Part shown: piece by piece, positions 26,677 through 36,203 of the stretch | Layout of the letters: each line of letters opens with the position of its first letter | Position numbering within the stretch: position 1 is the stretch's first letter | NCBI RefSeq assembly: GCF_006439395.2 | Contig: NZ_CP083950.1 | Location: 2,108,001 to 2,172,000 of the forward strand | Origin: Mesorhizobium sp. B4-1-4 | GTDB taxonomy: Bacteria; Pseudomonadota; Alphaproteobacteria; Rhizobiales; Rhizobiaceae | Direction: 5' to 3' | Length of the DNA stretch: 64,000 bases | Translations under genes and position numbers: made by a program | The notes under the pieces: model-generated | Told to the model about the DNA's origin: nothing | Database searches by the model: none | Seen by the model: the letters and a program-made list of their open reading frames with translations, nothing else

Positions 26677-29600
26677 CTAACGCGACACGAAGCAGTTGCC
26701 GCCGGCTGCCTTGTAGCTGGTGCACAAATTGATGGCATCGTTGCGCGACTGAGCCGGAACGCGGACGCGGTAGAATGTGCCTTTGCCTGCGATCTCGGCC
26801 TTGACGATGTTGGCGGTGCGGCCGGAAAGCACGCTGCCGTAGCGGCGCTGCAGATCCTGGTAAGTCGATTGGGCGCTTTCCACGGTCGGCTGCGAAGCGA
26901 TCTGCATCGACCATGAACCGCCGGTCGCCGCCGTTGCCGGATCGATGGAAGCGACCTGATCGGGCTTGACCTCGCCGACGACGTCGACCGGCTGGTCGGA
27001 CGGACGCTGCGGCGCCACCGGAACTTTGGCCGGCGTGTTGGCCGACTGCGCCTTCGCCGGCGGCTTGGCTGCCGGCTTGAGCGCAGGCTCGTCCGCCTGG
27101 GCGGCGGCGGTCGCCACGGTACCGGTCTGGTCGGCATCGGACTGGCCCGAAGGGGCGACATGCTGGGGCGCCGGATCGGCTGGTTCAGTGGCGGCCACCT
27201 GCGGTGCGGCCGGTGCCGGATCCTCGCGCGGCACCAGCGAGCCGTCTGACTTGACCACCATGGTCCTCACCTTGCGCGGCGCAACGGCGACGACGTCGGT
27301 GCTGGTGCCCTTGTCGGCATCCTGCAGCACCTGCGCGATGCGATCCTCGGACTTGGGCGCCGGTGCCGCATTGTCGGCCGGCGCACTGGCGGCCGGTGCT
27401 GCATTGGCGGTCGCGACGGCATTGGCGATCGGGGCGGTGTTGCCCTCGCCCGTCACGCCAGCGGCAGCGCTCTGGCCAGAAGAAAGATCGACGGCACGGG
27501 CCGGATCCTTCGCCTGCACATCCACAGGTTCCTCGGTGTTGGTGACAAGTTTCTGCTGCACCGGCTCGGCGGGCTTCGCACCCTTGACCACGGCGTCATA
27601 GACCTTGTTGTCCTGGTTCGGCACCACAGTGCCGCCCGGATTTTCGGGCTTGATCTTGATTGGCGAATTGTCGGCCTTCACGATCACCGGGGCCTCGCTG
27701 CCACCCTTGCCGCCAAGAGACAGGGCAAAGGCACCAAGACCGCCTGCAACCGCCACCGCGCCGACGATCGCAGCGATGAACAGGCCGCGCCGGCCCGACG
27801 GCCTGGCCGCTTCCCGCTCGCCGAGCCCGGGAACAGACATGGCCTCGTCAAGTTCAGGATCGTAGTCGAGTTCATCGACGGTAAAATCGTCCGCCTGCGA
27901 GACCGGCTGGCTGCCGGGCAGGCTGTCGAGGTCGAAGCCGTCGGCGGCATTGGCGTAGCCTGTGGTCGCCGCCCCGCGGGCAGGCATTTCGGCCGGCCGC
28001 GCCGCATAGGTCCGCGCTTCCGGCTGATAGGCCGACTTGGGTTGTTCGTATCCCTGATTGAGCGCATATCCCGGATTGAGCTTCTCATATCCCGGATTGG
28101 GCCCCCCATATCCCGGATTGGGGCCCTCATATCCCGGATTGAGCCCCTCATATCCCGGATTGAGCGCCTCATATCCCGAATTGAAACCGGCATTATAGGA
28201 TTCATCCGCATGGGACGCGCTGCTTGCGGCAGCAGCGGGAGCCGGCGCGACATCCACCGAATTCATTTCCGTCAGAAGGCTGGCGAACTCTGCGTCAAGA
28301 TCGTCATAGCCGGATGCCGCCGGTTCATCTTCCTCGAAATGCAGCTCCGGAATGTCGAGATCGTCAGCCAGCGCCACAACGCGCTCCGGCACGTCGACCG
28401 TCTCGACATCAGGCATCTCTTCGTAGCGGGAGGACTGGCGGGGCTGCGGCGCGGATACCGGCGTCGCATAAGGGGCGGCCGCAACGGGCTCGGTCGGATG
28501 GTAGGGCGGCATCGCGGCCACTTCCGGTGCCACGGCCCCGGCAGCCATCGAAGCGGCTGGCTGCGCGGCAAATGCCGGCTGCTGGGGAACCGGTGTTACG
28601 CGGCTCCACGAACGGGCCGGTTCCGCCGGTGCGGAGCGTTCCGCCTGCCAATCGGGAGAATCAGCTTGATCCTGCCGGAAGACTGCTCCGTCACTCGGAT
28701 CCAGGCTCTTGGCCAAGGCGGCATCGAACGCATCATTGTCGATATCGACATCGACTTGATCAGCATCAGTGGCATGCGAGCCAAGATCCTGAAGCTCATC
28801 GAGCAGCAGATTATCGGGATCGGTATCGGCGGCCTGTGCGGCATCGGAGTGATGCATTTCCTCTTCGGATGCCGGTTCGTCGAGATCCCAGTCGAGTTCG
28901 CCAACAAGATCGGCGGGCTCCTCGGTGGTCTTTGCGGCTGCGACAGGCGATTGAATTGGAATAGCAGCAGGTTGAGCCACGACGGGTCCGGCCATGGCCG
29001 GCTCCTTGGCAGACGGCACCGCGCGTGCGGTCATGGCGCCGAGAAGCGCATTCAACTCGTCCTCGAGGCTTCGTTCATCGGCCATGGGGGCTTGCGCCGG
29101 CTCGGCCATATTGGCAGCGGGGGCTGCCGTCGCCGCCGGTTGAACCGCAGCAGCCGCGAGCTCGGCGGCCGGCTCTTCGGCAGGCTCGGCAAACGCGTCA
29201 TCGAGGTTCACATCGAAAGCGTCATCCGACACGGGTTCGGCGCTTGGGATCTCGCCCTTCGTTTCCTCGGCATGAGTGAACACTTCGTCCGCCTCCGCCT
29301 CATCAAAGGCCACCGGCTCGTCCGCCTGAATGTCAAAATCCGCGCCGACATCGGCCATGGCGTCGTCGAAGTGGCCCGCGAAAGCCTCATCGGAGACCGC
29401 CTGGGCCTCATTCGCGGCGGCCTGCGCCGGTTCTGGGTATTCGACGGCAGCCGCGTGGTGCTGATCCGCCGAATGGTCGTCAAGCATCAGTTCGTCTTCG
29501 AGCGACATGGCGACCGCATCGTCGAACTGATGGTCCGAGACCGGCTCCTCAATCACCGGCTCTTCGGCAACAGCGTGCTGAGTCTCGGCGGCCTCATCCT

Positions 29601-30135
29601 CGACATGGAAGTCCCGGTCGAGCGACGCGGCAAGCTCGTCCTCCATCGGCAGATCGTCCTCATAGGGCGAAACGCCTTCAAGCGAACTGGCGACGGCATT
29701 GTCGAAATCGGCGTCGAAGGCAGGCTCGACGGATGGCGCGGCATCGGCCGCAGCGGCACTCGCATGGCTGGCGACGACCGCCTGATCATCGACATCGGCC
29801 ATGTCCAGATGGAAATCGTCGTCGAGCGAAAGGGCAAGATCGTCGTCCGCCGCATGGATGGCCGCCGTTTCGAATGCCGGCTCATGAACCTCGACGACGG
29901 GAGCGACGACGCTGTCGACAGCGTTGAACTCGCCCATCAGTTCCTTTTCGAGATCGATATCGAAATCGTCCTCTTGCACTGACGGACCGGCGACAGTGAC
30001 CTGTGACGGGACCGGCGCCTGCGGCTTGACCGGCTGGCGTGGGTCGAATCCCATGATCCTGGTCAGCTCCGCGAACGGATCATCGTCGGCGATGTCGTTG
30101 TTGTCGGCTATTCTCAGCTGGGTTCTGTCTGCCAT
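26677..30135 (-). CDS. Large SPOR-domain membrane protein
   Basis: A 1152-residue protein. A very long acidic, low-complexity cytoplasmic part (about 1-775) is rich in Ala, Asp and Glu, with repeated FDDAVA/LEDEL-like segments. A tandem NPGYE-type repeat lies at about 645-697. One membrane helix follows at about 782-805 (GLFIAAIVGAVAVAGGLGAF), then a Pro/Ala-rich periplasmic linker and a C-terminal SPOR domain (about 1075-1152), which binds denuded septal glycan. Homologues occupy the same argS-nagZ position in Rhizobiales. The role is inferred as cell division or polar envelope organisation. Confidence 0.88.
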   Translation of the reverse strand: MADRTQLRIADNNDIADDDPFAELTRIMGFDPRQPVKPQAPVPSQVTVAGPSVQEDDFDIDLEKELMGEFNAVDSVVAPVVEVHEPAFETAAIHAADDDLALSLDDDFHLDMADVDDQAVVASHASAAAADAAPSVEPAFDADFDNAVASSLEGVSPYEDDLPMEDELAASLDRDFHVEDEAAETQHAVAEEPVIEEPVSDHQFDDAVAMSLEDELMLDDHSADQHHAAAVEYPEPAQAAANEAQAVSDEAFAGHFDDAMADVGADFDIQADEPVAFDEAEADEVFTHAEETKGEIPSAEPVSDDAFDVNLDDAFAEPAEEPAAELAAAAVQPAATAAPAANMAEPAQAPMADERSLEDELNALLGAMTARAVPSAKEPAMAGPVVAQPAAIPIQSPVAAAKTTEEPADLVGELDWDLDEPASEEEMHHSDAAQAADTDPDNLLLDELQDLGSHATDADQVDVDIDNDAFDAALAKSLDPSDGAVFRQDQADSPDWQAERSAPAEPARSWSRVTPVPQQPAFAAQPAASMAAGAVAPEVAAMPPYHPTEPVAAAPYATPVSAPQPRQSSRYEEMPDVETVDVPERVVALADDLDIPELHFEEDEPAASGYDDLDAEFASLLTEMNSVDVAPAPAAAASSASHADESYNAGFNSGYEALNPGYEGLNPGYEGPNPGYGGPNPGYEKLNPGYALNQGYEQPKSAYQPEARTYAARPAEMPARGAATTGYANAADGFDLDSLPGSQPVSQADDFTVDELDYDPELDEAMSVPGLGEREAARPSGRRGLFIAAIVGAVAVAGGLGAFALSLGGKGGSEAPVIVKADNSPIKIKPENPGGTVVPNQDNKVYDAVVKGAKPAEPVQQKLVTNTEEPVDVQAKDPARAVDLSSGQSAAAGVTGEGNTAPIANAVATANAAPAASAPADNAAPAPKSEDRIAQVLQDADKGTSTDVVAVAPRKVRTMVVKSDGSLVPREDPAPAAPQVAATEPADPAPQHVAPSGQSDADQTGTVATAAAQADEPALKPAAKPPAKAQSANTPAKVPVAPQRPSDQPVDVVGEVKPDQVASIDPATAATGGSWSMQIASQPTVESAQSTYQDLQRRYGSVLSGRTANIVKAEIAGKGTFYRVRVPAQSRNDAINLCTSYKAAGGNCFVSR
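28048..28190. repeat. In-frame 21-bp minisatellite within the SPOR gene
   Basis: Six consecutive 21-base units starting CATATCCCGGATTG at 28065, 28086, 28107, 28128, 28149 and 28170, plus a diverged partial unit before them. On the coding strand each unit gives seven residues around NPGYE. Copy changes would keep the frame. Confidence 0.9.
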
Positions 30136-30238
30136 TATTGTTCCCGAACTCGCACTCAGTCGGACGCCATGGACGTCGCGCAGGGTTGGCCCTTACCAGC
30201 GCAATGTGGGCAAAAGGTGACAGGTTTTTTAGTTAAAC

Positions 30239-31996
30239 CTAACGCATTTCGGTGGGCGCGGCGGCTCCGATCAACGTCAGGCCGGACGTCAAAACGTCCG
30301 AAACAGCCTGCACCAGCCCTAGTCTGGCATGCGTCAATTCTCGGTCGTTAACCTTAACAAAACGTAAGTCCGGATTGTCCGTGCCACGGTTCCAATGGCC
30401 GTGGAAACTGGACGCCAGATCATAGAGATAAAATGCCAGTCGATGCGGCTCGAGCGCAAGTGCTGCGGACTCGATCAGGCGTGGATATTCTGCGAGCTTG
30501 CGGATCAGGCCGATCTCGCCCTCGTCGGTCAACGACGTCACCGCGGCAGTCAGGCTCTTGCGGTCGAAATTCGCCTCGCCCAATTGCTCGCTCGCCTGCC
30601 GGAACACCGAATGGCAGCGCGCCGAGGCGTACTGCACATAAAACACCGGATTGTCCTTCGACTGCTCCGTCACCTTGGCGAAGTCGAAGTCAAGCGGCGC
30701 ATCGTTCTTGCGGTAAAGCATCATGAAGCGGATCGGGTCGCGCCCGACTTCTTCAACCACCTCGCGCAACGTCACGAAGTCGCCGGACCGCTTCGACATA
30801 CGGACCGGCTCGCCATCGCGAAACAGCTTGACCAGGTTGCACAAAAGCACGGTGAGCTTGACGTCGTCGCCGGCAATTGCCCGCGCTAGCGCTTCCAGCC
30901 GCTTGACGTAGCCGCCATGGTCGGCGCCAAGCACATAGATCAGGTCGACAAAGCCGCGATCGACCTTGTCCTTCAGATACGCCACGTCGGCGGCGAAGTA
31001 GGTAAAGGCGCCATCGGACTTGACCAGCGCCCGGTCCATGTCGTCGCCCACGGCGGTCGACCGGAACAGCGTCTGTTCGCGGTCTTCCCAGTCGTCCGGT
31101 TTCTCGCCCTTGGGCGGCGGCAGCTTGCCCTTGTAGATGTGGCCCTTCAGCGTCAGGTCGTTGATCGCCGAGCGGATCTTCCTGGCATTGTCGGCATGCA
31201 GCGTGCGCTCGGAGAAGAACACGTCGTGGTGCACGTTGAGCAGCGCGAGGTCCTCGCGGATCATAGCCATCATCGCATCGATGGTACGGTCCTTGACGAT
31301 GGCCAGCGCCTCGTCTTCCGGCATCTGCAGCAGGGAGCGGCCAAACTCCCGGACCAAAGCCTCGCCGACCGGGACGAGATAGTCCCCCGGGTAAAGTCCG
31401 GCCGGAATCTCGCCGATGTCCTCGCCGAGCGCCTCGCGGTAGCGCAGCATCGCCGAGCGCCCGAGGACATCGATCTGCGAGCCGGCGTCGTTGATGACAT
31501 ATTCCTTGGTCACGTCGTAGCCGGCGAACGCCATCAGGTTGGCGAGCGCGTCACCGACTACCGCGCCCCGGCAATGGCCGACATGCATCGGCCCTGTTGG
31601 GTTGGCCGAGACATATTCGACATTGGTTTTCCGGCCGGCCCCGATCGTCGAGCGGCCATAGTTGCGGCCCTCGCCGAGAAGCACCGACAGATGAGCCTGC
31701 CAGAAGCCGTCCTTGAGCCGGAGATTGACGAAGCCTGGGCCTGCGACCTCGGCGGCGGCGACATCCTTGTCGGCCCGCAGCGCCTCCGCCAGTTTCTCAG
31801 CCAATGCGCGCGGATTTTGGCCGGTTGGCTTGGCCAGCACCATCGCGGCATTGGTCGCGAGATCGCCATGGCTGGCGTCGCGCGGTGGTTCGACGGCAAT
31901 CCGCGACAGGTCGGGCGAAACGCCGTCCTTGTCTTTCAGATCGAGCGCTTCGACAGCCTTTGTGACTCGCGCGGTGAAATCGGCGAAGATGTTCAT
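30239..31996 (-). CDS. argS: Arginyl-tRNA synthetase
   Basis: A 585-residue class I synthetase. The HIGH-type motif appears as [15 protein letters not shown], and the KMSKS-type motif as [14 protein letters not shown]. The N-terminal Add-1 domain (1-110) and the C-terminal DALR anticodon-binding domain with final [14 protein letters not shown] are complete. It lies between dgt and the SPOR gene, as in most Rhizobiales. Confidence 0.96.
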   Translation of the reverse strand: MNIFADFTARVTKAVEALDLKDKDGVSPDLSRIAVEPPRDASHGDLATNAAMVLAKPTGQNPRALAEKLAEALRADKDVAAAEVAGPGFVNLRLKDGFWQAHLSVLLGEGRNYGRSTIGAGRKTNVEYVSANPTGPMHVGHCRGAVVGDALANLMAFAGYDVTKEYVINDAGSQIDVLGRSAMLRYREALGEDIGEIPAGLYPGDYLVPVGEALVREFGRSLLQMPEDEALAIVKDRTIDAMMAMIREDLALLNVHHDVFFSERTLHADNARKIRSAINDLTLKGHIYKGKLPPPKGEKPDDWEDREQTLFRSTAVGDDMDRALVKSDGAFTYFAADVAYLKDKVDRGFVDLIYVLGADHGGYVKRLEALARAIAGDDVKLTVLLCNLVKLFRDGEPVRMSKRSGDFVTLREVVEEVGRDPIRFMMLYRKNDAPLDFDFAKVTEQSKDNPVFYVQYASARCHSVFRQASEQLGEANFDRKSLTAAVTSLTDEGEIGLIRKLAEYPRLIESAALALEPHRLAFYLYDLASSFHGHWNRGTDNPDLRFVKVNDRELTHARLGLVQAVSDVLTSGLTLIGAAAPTEMR

Positions 31997-32058
31997 GGGT
32001 ATTGCTCTGGCGGCTTTATGGCGAATCCGGCTCGTTGGCCGGCAAAATCGCGCCCGCC

Positions 32059-33273
32059 CTAGCTCAAATCCGGTGTCCGGTCAAACAAACGCCGATGTTC
32101 CTTCAGCGCGTAGGTGTCGGTCATGCCCGCGAGGAAATCGGCAACGCTGCGCGCCTTGATGCGATCTTCGGCCCGGTCCAGTCCCTCGCGCCAGCCGTCC
32201 GGCATGGCACGAGGGTCGGCGAAATAGGCGTCGAACAAGTCTCTGACGATCTGCTCGGCACCGGCGCGCACCCGCATCACCTCCGCGTGCCGGTAGAGGT
32301 GCTTGTAGAGAAAGGCCTTCAATTCCTTCTCGGCCGCGGCCATCTCGGCGGAAAAAGTAACCATCGTCTCGCCGGCCGCCCGCACAGCATCGGCGCTGCG
32401 CGGCCCTGCACGCTCCAGATTGGCAGTCGCGAAGACTATGACGTCCTCGACCATGGCGGTGATCTGCCGCCGCATCAATTCGTGGCCGGTGCGTACGTCA
32501 TCGAGCGCCGGATAGCGTTGGCGCACGCCCTTCAGGATCGCTCCCGGCAGCGAGACAGCCTCCAGCATATCGAGCGTCAGCAGTCCTGCCCGCAGGCCAT
32601 CGTCGATGTCATGGGTGTTGTAGGCGATGTCATCGGCGATCGCCGCGCATTGCGCCTCGATGCCGGCGAACCGGTCGAGTTCGAGGTCCTGCAGCTGCGA
32701 ATAATCGCGGATCGCCTGCGGCACCGGCCCTTTCAGGCCTTTGCCGCTGGCGTCCGTCAGGGGACCGTTGTGCTTGACCAGGCCCTCAAGCGTTTCCCAG
32801 GTCAGGTTCAACCCGTCGAATTCGGCGTATCGCGCTTCCAGCCTCGTCACGATACGCAGCGATTGCGCGTTGTGATCGAAGCCGCCCCAGGCAGCCATCT
32901 TGTCGTTCAGCGCGTCCTCGCCTGTATGGCCGAAGGGTGTGTGGCCGAAATCATGCACCAACGCGACCGCCTCGGCGAGATCCTCGTCGCCGCGCAGCGC
33001 CCGCGCCAGCGCACGGGCAATCTGCGCCACTTCGATCGAATGGGTCAGCCTTGTGCGATAATGGTCGCTTTCATGGGCGATGAAGACCTGGGTCTTGTGC
33101 TTGAGCCGCCGGAACGCGGTCGAATGAATGATGCGGTCCCGGTCGCGCTGGAACGGCGTCCGGGTCGGGCTTTCGACCTCGTCGAACAGCCGGCCGCGCG
33201 AACGCGCCGGATCGGTAGCATAGGCCGCGCGTGGCCGATAGCCAAATCCGATGTCGCCCAACTCGTTGGTCAT
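32059..33273 (-). CDS. dgt: dGTPase-like deoxynucleotide triphosphohydrolase
   Basis: A 404-residue HD-domain enzyme. The metal site is formed by [19 protein letters not shown], split as H...HD in [16 protein letters not shown]. The family hydrolyses dGTP (often other dNTPs) to the nucleoside and triphosphate. The start at 33273 ([19 protein letters not shown]) is chosen by family N-terminus; the open frame to 33468 overlaps the divergent erpA promoter. It is 62 bases upstream of argS. Confidence 0.93.
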   Translation of the reverse strand: MTNELGDIGFGYRPRAAYATDPARSRGRLFDEVESPTRTPFQRDRDRIIHSTAFRRLKHKTQVFIAHESDHYRTRLTHSIEVAQIARALARALRGDEDLAEAVALVHDFGHTPFGHTGEDALNDKMAAWGGFDHNAQSLRIVTRLEARYAEFDGLNLTWETLEGLVKHNGPLTDASGKGLKGPVPQAIRDYSQLQDLELDRFAGIEAQCAAIADDIAYNTHDIDDGLRAGLLTLDMLEAVSLPGAILKGVRQRYPALDDVRTGHELMRRQITAMVEDVIVFATANLERAGPRSADAVRAAGETMVTFSAEMAAAEKELKAFLYKHLYRHAEVMRVRAGAEQIVRDLFDAYFADPRAMPDGWREGLDRAEDRIKARSVADFLAGMTDTYALKEHRRLFDRTPDLS

Positions 33274-33376
33274 GATCGATGCCGCAGGTTGACTTGGTGC
33301 AGTTGACTTGGATGTGGTTGACTTGGCCGCTTGCGCTTCATACCTATCATATGAAACGGAAAGCAAGGTGACGCCC

Positions 33377-33724
33377 ATGGGCGCGGATGCCAAGACTGCC
33401 ATGAAAGTCGACATGACCGAGGCCGCGGCCAGGCGGATCGCCAAGATTGTCTCTGGCGAGGCCGGCAAGACGGCGCTGCGCGTTTCCGTCGAAGGCGGCG
33501 GCTGCTCCGGCTTTTCCTACAAGTTCGACCTGGTCGATACGCGCAACGACGACGACGTCGCCATCGAGAAGGACGGCGCCACGGTGCTGATCGACGACCT
33601 CTCCTTGGTCTACATGGGCGGCTCGGTGATCGACTTCGTCGACGATTTGATGGGCCAGTCGTTCCAGATCAGGAACCCGAATGCGGTGGCTTCCTGCGGC
33701 TGCGGCACCAGTTTCTCCATCTAG
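33377..33724 (+). CDS. erpA: A-type iron-sulfur carrier ErpA
   Basis: A 115-residue HesB/IscA-type protein. The three cluster-binding cysteines appear in GGGCSGFSY and ASCGCGTSF. It delivers Fe-S clusters to apoproteins. The ATG at 33377 has AAGGTG upstream; an ATG at 33401 is possible. It is divergent from dgt, as is usual in this group. Confidence 0.92.
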   Translation: MGADAKTAMKVDMTEAAARRIAKIVSGEAGKTALRVSVEGGGCSGFSYKFDLVDTRNDDDVAIEKDGATVLIDDLSLVYMGGSVIDFVDDLMGQSFQIRNPNAVASCGCGTSFSI

Positions 33725-33728
33725 CGGT

Positions 33729-34121
33729 ATGCCTGCCATCGGCGCGGTCCGTCAGGTCGCGCTGTCGGCCGGACGGAACCTCGACGCGACGCTGACCTTC
33801 TGGCACGACGTGCTCGGCATGAATGTTCACGCGCGTTTCGAGCCGCCAGGCATAGCCTTCATCATGGCCGGCGACACCAGGCTGCTGTTCACCGATGGCA
33901 TACCGGCCGGTACCGTCTATCTCGACATATCAAACCTTGACGATTTCCACGCCGAGGCAAAGGCCGCGGGCGTTCCCTTCACCGCGCCGCCAGCTCTCGT
34001 CCATCGCGACGCCAAGGGTCTTTTCGGTCCAGCGGGGGAAAGCGAGTGGATGGCCTTCCTAAAGGATCCTGCTGGCAATACGATCGGTCTGGTCGAACGC
34101 CTTGCGCCGGAAGAACATTGA
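33729..34121 (+). CDS. VOC family (glyoxalase-fold) protein
   Basis: A 130-residue protein with two beta-alpha-beta-beta-beta units: RQVALSAGRNLDATLTFWHDVLGM then FIMAGDTRLLFTDG in the first, and WMAFLKDPAGNTIGLVE in the second, a common VOC ending with a metal-binding Glu. Substrate unknown. It starts four bases after erpA and precedes xth, so co-transcription is likely. Confidence 0.85.
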   Translation: MPAIGAVRQVALSAGRNLDATLTFWHDVLGMNVHARFEPPGIAFIMAGDTRLLFTDGIPAGTVYLDISNLDDFHAEAKAAGVPFTAPPALVHRDAKGLFGPAGESEWMAFLKDPAGNTIGLVERLAPEEH

Positions 34122-34128
34122 GGTCCCC

Positions 34129-34923
34129 ATGAAAATCGTCACCTGGAACATCAACGGCGTGCGCGCCCGCCTCGGCAACCTCACCCATTGGCTGACCGAG
34201 AGCGCGCCCGACATCGTCTGCCTGCAGGAGATCAAGACGGTCGACGATCAGTTCCCGCGCGCCGAGATCGAGGCGCTTGGCTACAATGTCGAAACCCATG
34301 GCCAGAAGGGTTTCAACGGCGTTGCCCTGCTGTCGAAGCTGCGCTTCGACGAAGTTATCAGAGGCCTACCCGGTGACGATGCCGACGAGCAGGCGCGTTT
34401 CATCGAAGGCGTCTTCTCGACCGACAAGGGTGCGCTTCGCGTCGCCTCGCTCTATCTACCGAACGGCAATCCGATCGATGACGAGAAGAAGTTCCCCTAC
34501 AAGCTGTCCTGGATGACGCGGCTGGAGCGCTGGGCCGAGGAGCGCCTGAGGCTGGAAGAGGCCCTGGTGCTGGCCGGCGACTACAACGTCATTCCCGAGC
34601 CGATCGACGCGCGGTTTCCGGAAAACTGGTTGGGCGACGCGCTGTTCCAGCCGCAGACCCGGCAGGCCTTCCGCCAGCTGCTCAATCTCGGTTTCACCGA
34701 AGCGGTGCGAGCCGTCACCGACGCCCCCGACACCTACACCTTCTGGGATTACCAGGCCGGCGCGTGGCAGAAGAACAACGGCATCCGCATCGACCATTTG
34801 CTGCTGTCCCCGGAAGCCGCCAACCGGTTTTCGTCCGCCTCGATCGAAAAACACGTGCGCGCCTGGGAAAAACCGTCCGACCATGTGCCGGTGGCAATCG
34901 ACCTCGCCCTGCAGCCGGCCTGA
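34129..34923 (+). CDS. xth: Exodeoxyribonuclease III
   Basis: A 264-residue EEP-family nuclease for base-excision repair (AP endonuclease and 3'-5' exonuclease). Catalytic motifs are NINGVRAR, LQEIKT, GDYNVIPEP, RIDHLLLSP and SDHVPV. The start at 34129 (MKIVTWNINGV) is the family N-terminus with GAGG upstream. It follows the VOC gene by seven bases. Confidence 0.95.
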   Translation: MKIVTWNINGVRARLGNLTHWLTESAPDIVCLQEIKTVDDQFPRAEIEALGYNVETHGQKGFNGVALLSKLRFDEVIRGLPGDDADEQARFIEGVFSTDKGALRVASLYLPNGNPIDDEKKFPYKLSWMTRLERWAEERLRLEEALVLAGDYNVIPEPIDARFPENWLGDALFQPQTRQAFRQLLNLGFTEAVRAVTDAPDTYTFWDYQAGAWQKNNGIRIDHLLLSPEAANRFSSASIEKHVRAWEKPSDHVPVAIDLALQPA

Positions 34924-35014
34924 CCGGGAAGCCCTGCCCTTCGGCCGACGGCGGACCTTCTATCGCCACAAATCGGGCGCATGATGAGAAATCATCATGG
35001 CGGCTGGGGTTCCC

Positions 35015-35314
35015 ATGACCACTCGGTTTGCTCTTTGTCCGATCGGCTTGGCCTTCACCATGGCTGCGATCGTGCCGGCCTTCGCCGCCCCGGAATGTCT
35101 GGCCAATGGAAAGTCTTTTCCGGTCGGTCAGGTCGCCTGCCTGACAGTTGCCGACCAAAGTCATCTGGCCCGCTGCGACATGGTGCTCAACAACACATCA
35201 TGGACGAAGGTCGGCGATAGCTGTCCTGGAAACACCACGGCGCCGCACCTGCCCGCCACACCGATTTCGACGCCGGCGCCAAGCAGGGTGCCGACAGAGC
35301 CGACCGAGAACTGA
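35015..35314 (+). CDS. Small exported hypothetical protein
   Basis: A 99-residue protein with a signal peptide (cleavage likely after IVPAFAAP). The mature part has four cysteines (PECLANG, VACLTV, ARCDMV, DSCPG), probably forming two disulfides, and a Pro/Thr-rich tail. I do not recognise the family. An ATG at 34997 would add six residues; GGGG five bases before 35015 favours the shorter form. Confidence 0.7.
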   Translation: MTTRFALCPIGLAFTMAAIVPAFAAPECLANGKSFPVGQVACLTVADQSHLARCDMVLNNTSWTKVGDSCPGNTTAPHLPATPISTPAPSRVPTEPTEN

Positions 35315-35375
35315 TTTTCCCGATAGCTTGTCTCCATGCTCGTCGAAGAGATTGGCAGGCTCAGCCGTCGCGCCT

Positions 35376-36203
35376 TTACTGATCGGTGTTATTGCCCTTG
35401 GTCAGGATGTCGTCGGCGAGCGAGATCGCGGTGCGGCGGTCGGCTTCACCGGCGGCGGCGAAGGCCTCTTCCTGCATGCCACGAATCCAGGGCTGGTCGG
35501 CGGGCGGCGCACGTTCAAGGGCGGCCGTCATCATCGCCAGGCCGCGAACGATCTTGCCGCTCTGGAACAGCAAATGGCCAAGCGTCGCCTGCGCGCCGGC
35601 ATGGCCTTTCTCGGCGGCGAGCTGGAACCAGCGCCCGGCCTGCTTGACGCTGGCCTTCACGCCTCCCTCGCCCTTCAGGAACATCTGCCCCATCTCGAAC
35701 TGGGCGTTCGGGTTGCGGTAGTTGGCGGCGGCACGCATGTAATATTCCTGGGCTGCCACCTCGTTCTCGGTGACCGGACTGCCGGGAATACCTTTGCGCA
35801 GATAATCGCCGAGCGCCACCAGCGCATCGGAGACGTAGCTCTCTTCCGGCGAACCGGGCTCGACATCCTGGTCGACAATTTCCGAGAAGAACTTGAATGC
35901 CTCATAGTCGTCGCGCGCCACGCCGTCGCCCTCGGCATACATGCGGGCAAGCTTCCAGGTGGCTCCGATCTGGCCGTTCTCGGCGGCGTATTTATAGGCT
36001 TCGGCGGCCTGTTCCTTGTGGCCGTTCTTGTAGGCGGAGAAGCCGAACTGGAACACCGCCCAGGGGCTCGACTGCGGCTTCACGCCGGTCTTGTCGTCGA
36101 ACACCTTGTCGTCGAAGGCCACGGCCTGGCCCACGGCGCCAAAGATCGCAACCGCGACCAGTGCCGGAAGGACAGAGGACCTCAACAACTCAGATGTCCG
36201 CAT
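35376..36203 (-). CDS. exoR: ExoR-type periplasmic Sel1-repeat regulator
   Basis: A 275-residue protein with a signal peptide (cleavage near GQAVAFDD) and several Sel1-like repeats ([29 protein letters not shown] and later units are split by loops). The order and wording of repeats match ExoR of Sinorhizobium, which represses the ExoS/ChvI two-component system that controls succinoglycan, motility and symbiosis. Assignment from memory of that sequence. The start at 36203 overlaps the ilvD 3' end by 14 bases, so the two are probably co-transcribed. Confidence 0.82.
   Translation of the reverse strand: MRTSELLRSSVLPALVAVAIFGAVGQAVAFDDKVFDDKTGVKPQSSPWAVFQFGFSAYKNGHKEQAAEAYKYAAENGQIGATWKLARMYAEGDGVARDDYEAFKFFSEIVDQDVEPGSPEESYVSDALVALGDYLRKGIPGSPVTENEVAAQEYYMRAAANYRNPNAQFEMGQMFLKGEGGVKASVKQAGRWFQLAAEKGHAGAQATLGHLLFQSGKIVRGLAMMTAALERAPPADQPWIRGMQEEAFAAAGEADRRTAISLADDILTKGNNTDQ

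Noticed and set aside
28048..28190. CRISPR-like short repeats
   Set aside because: The units are contiguous and in frame within a gene, without spacers.
28042..29982. A 646-codon plus-strand frame opposite the SPOR gene
   Set aside because: It is an antisense shadow of the low-complexity coding region.
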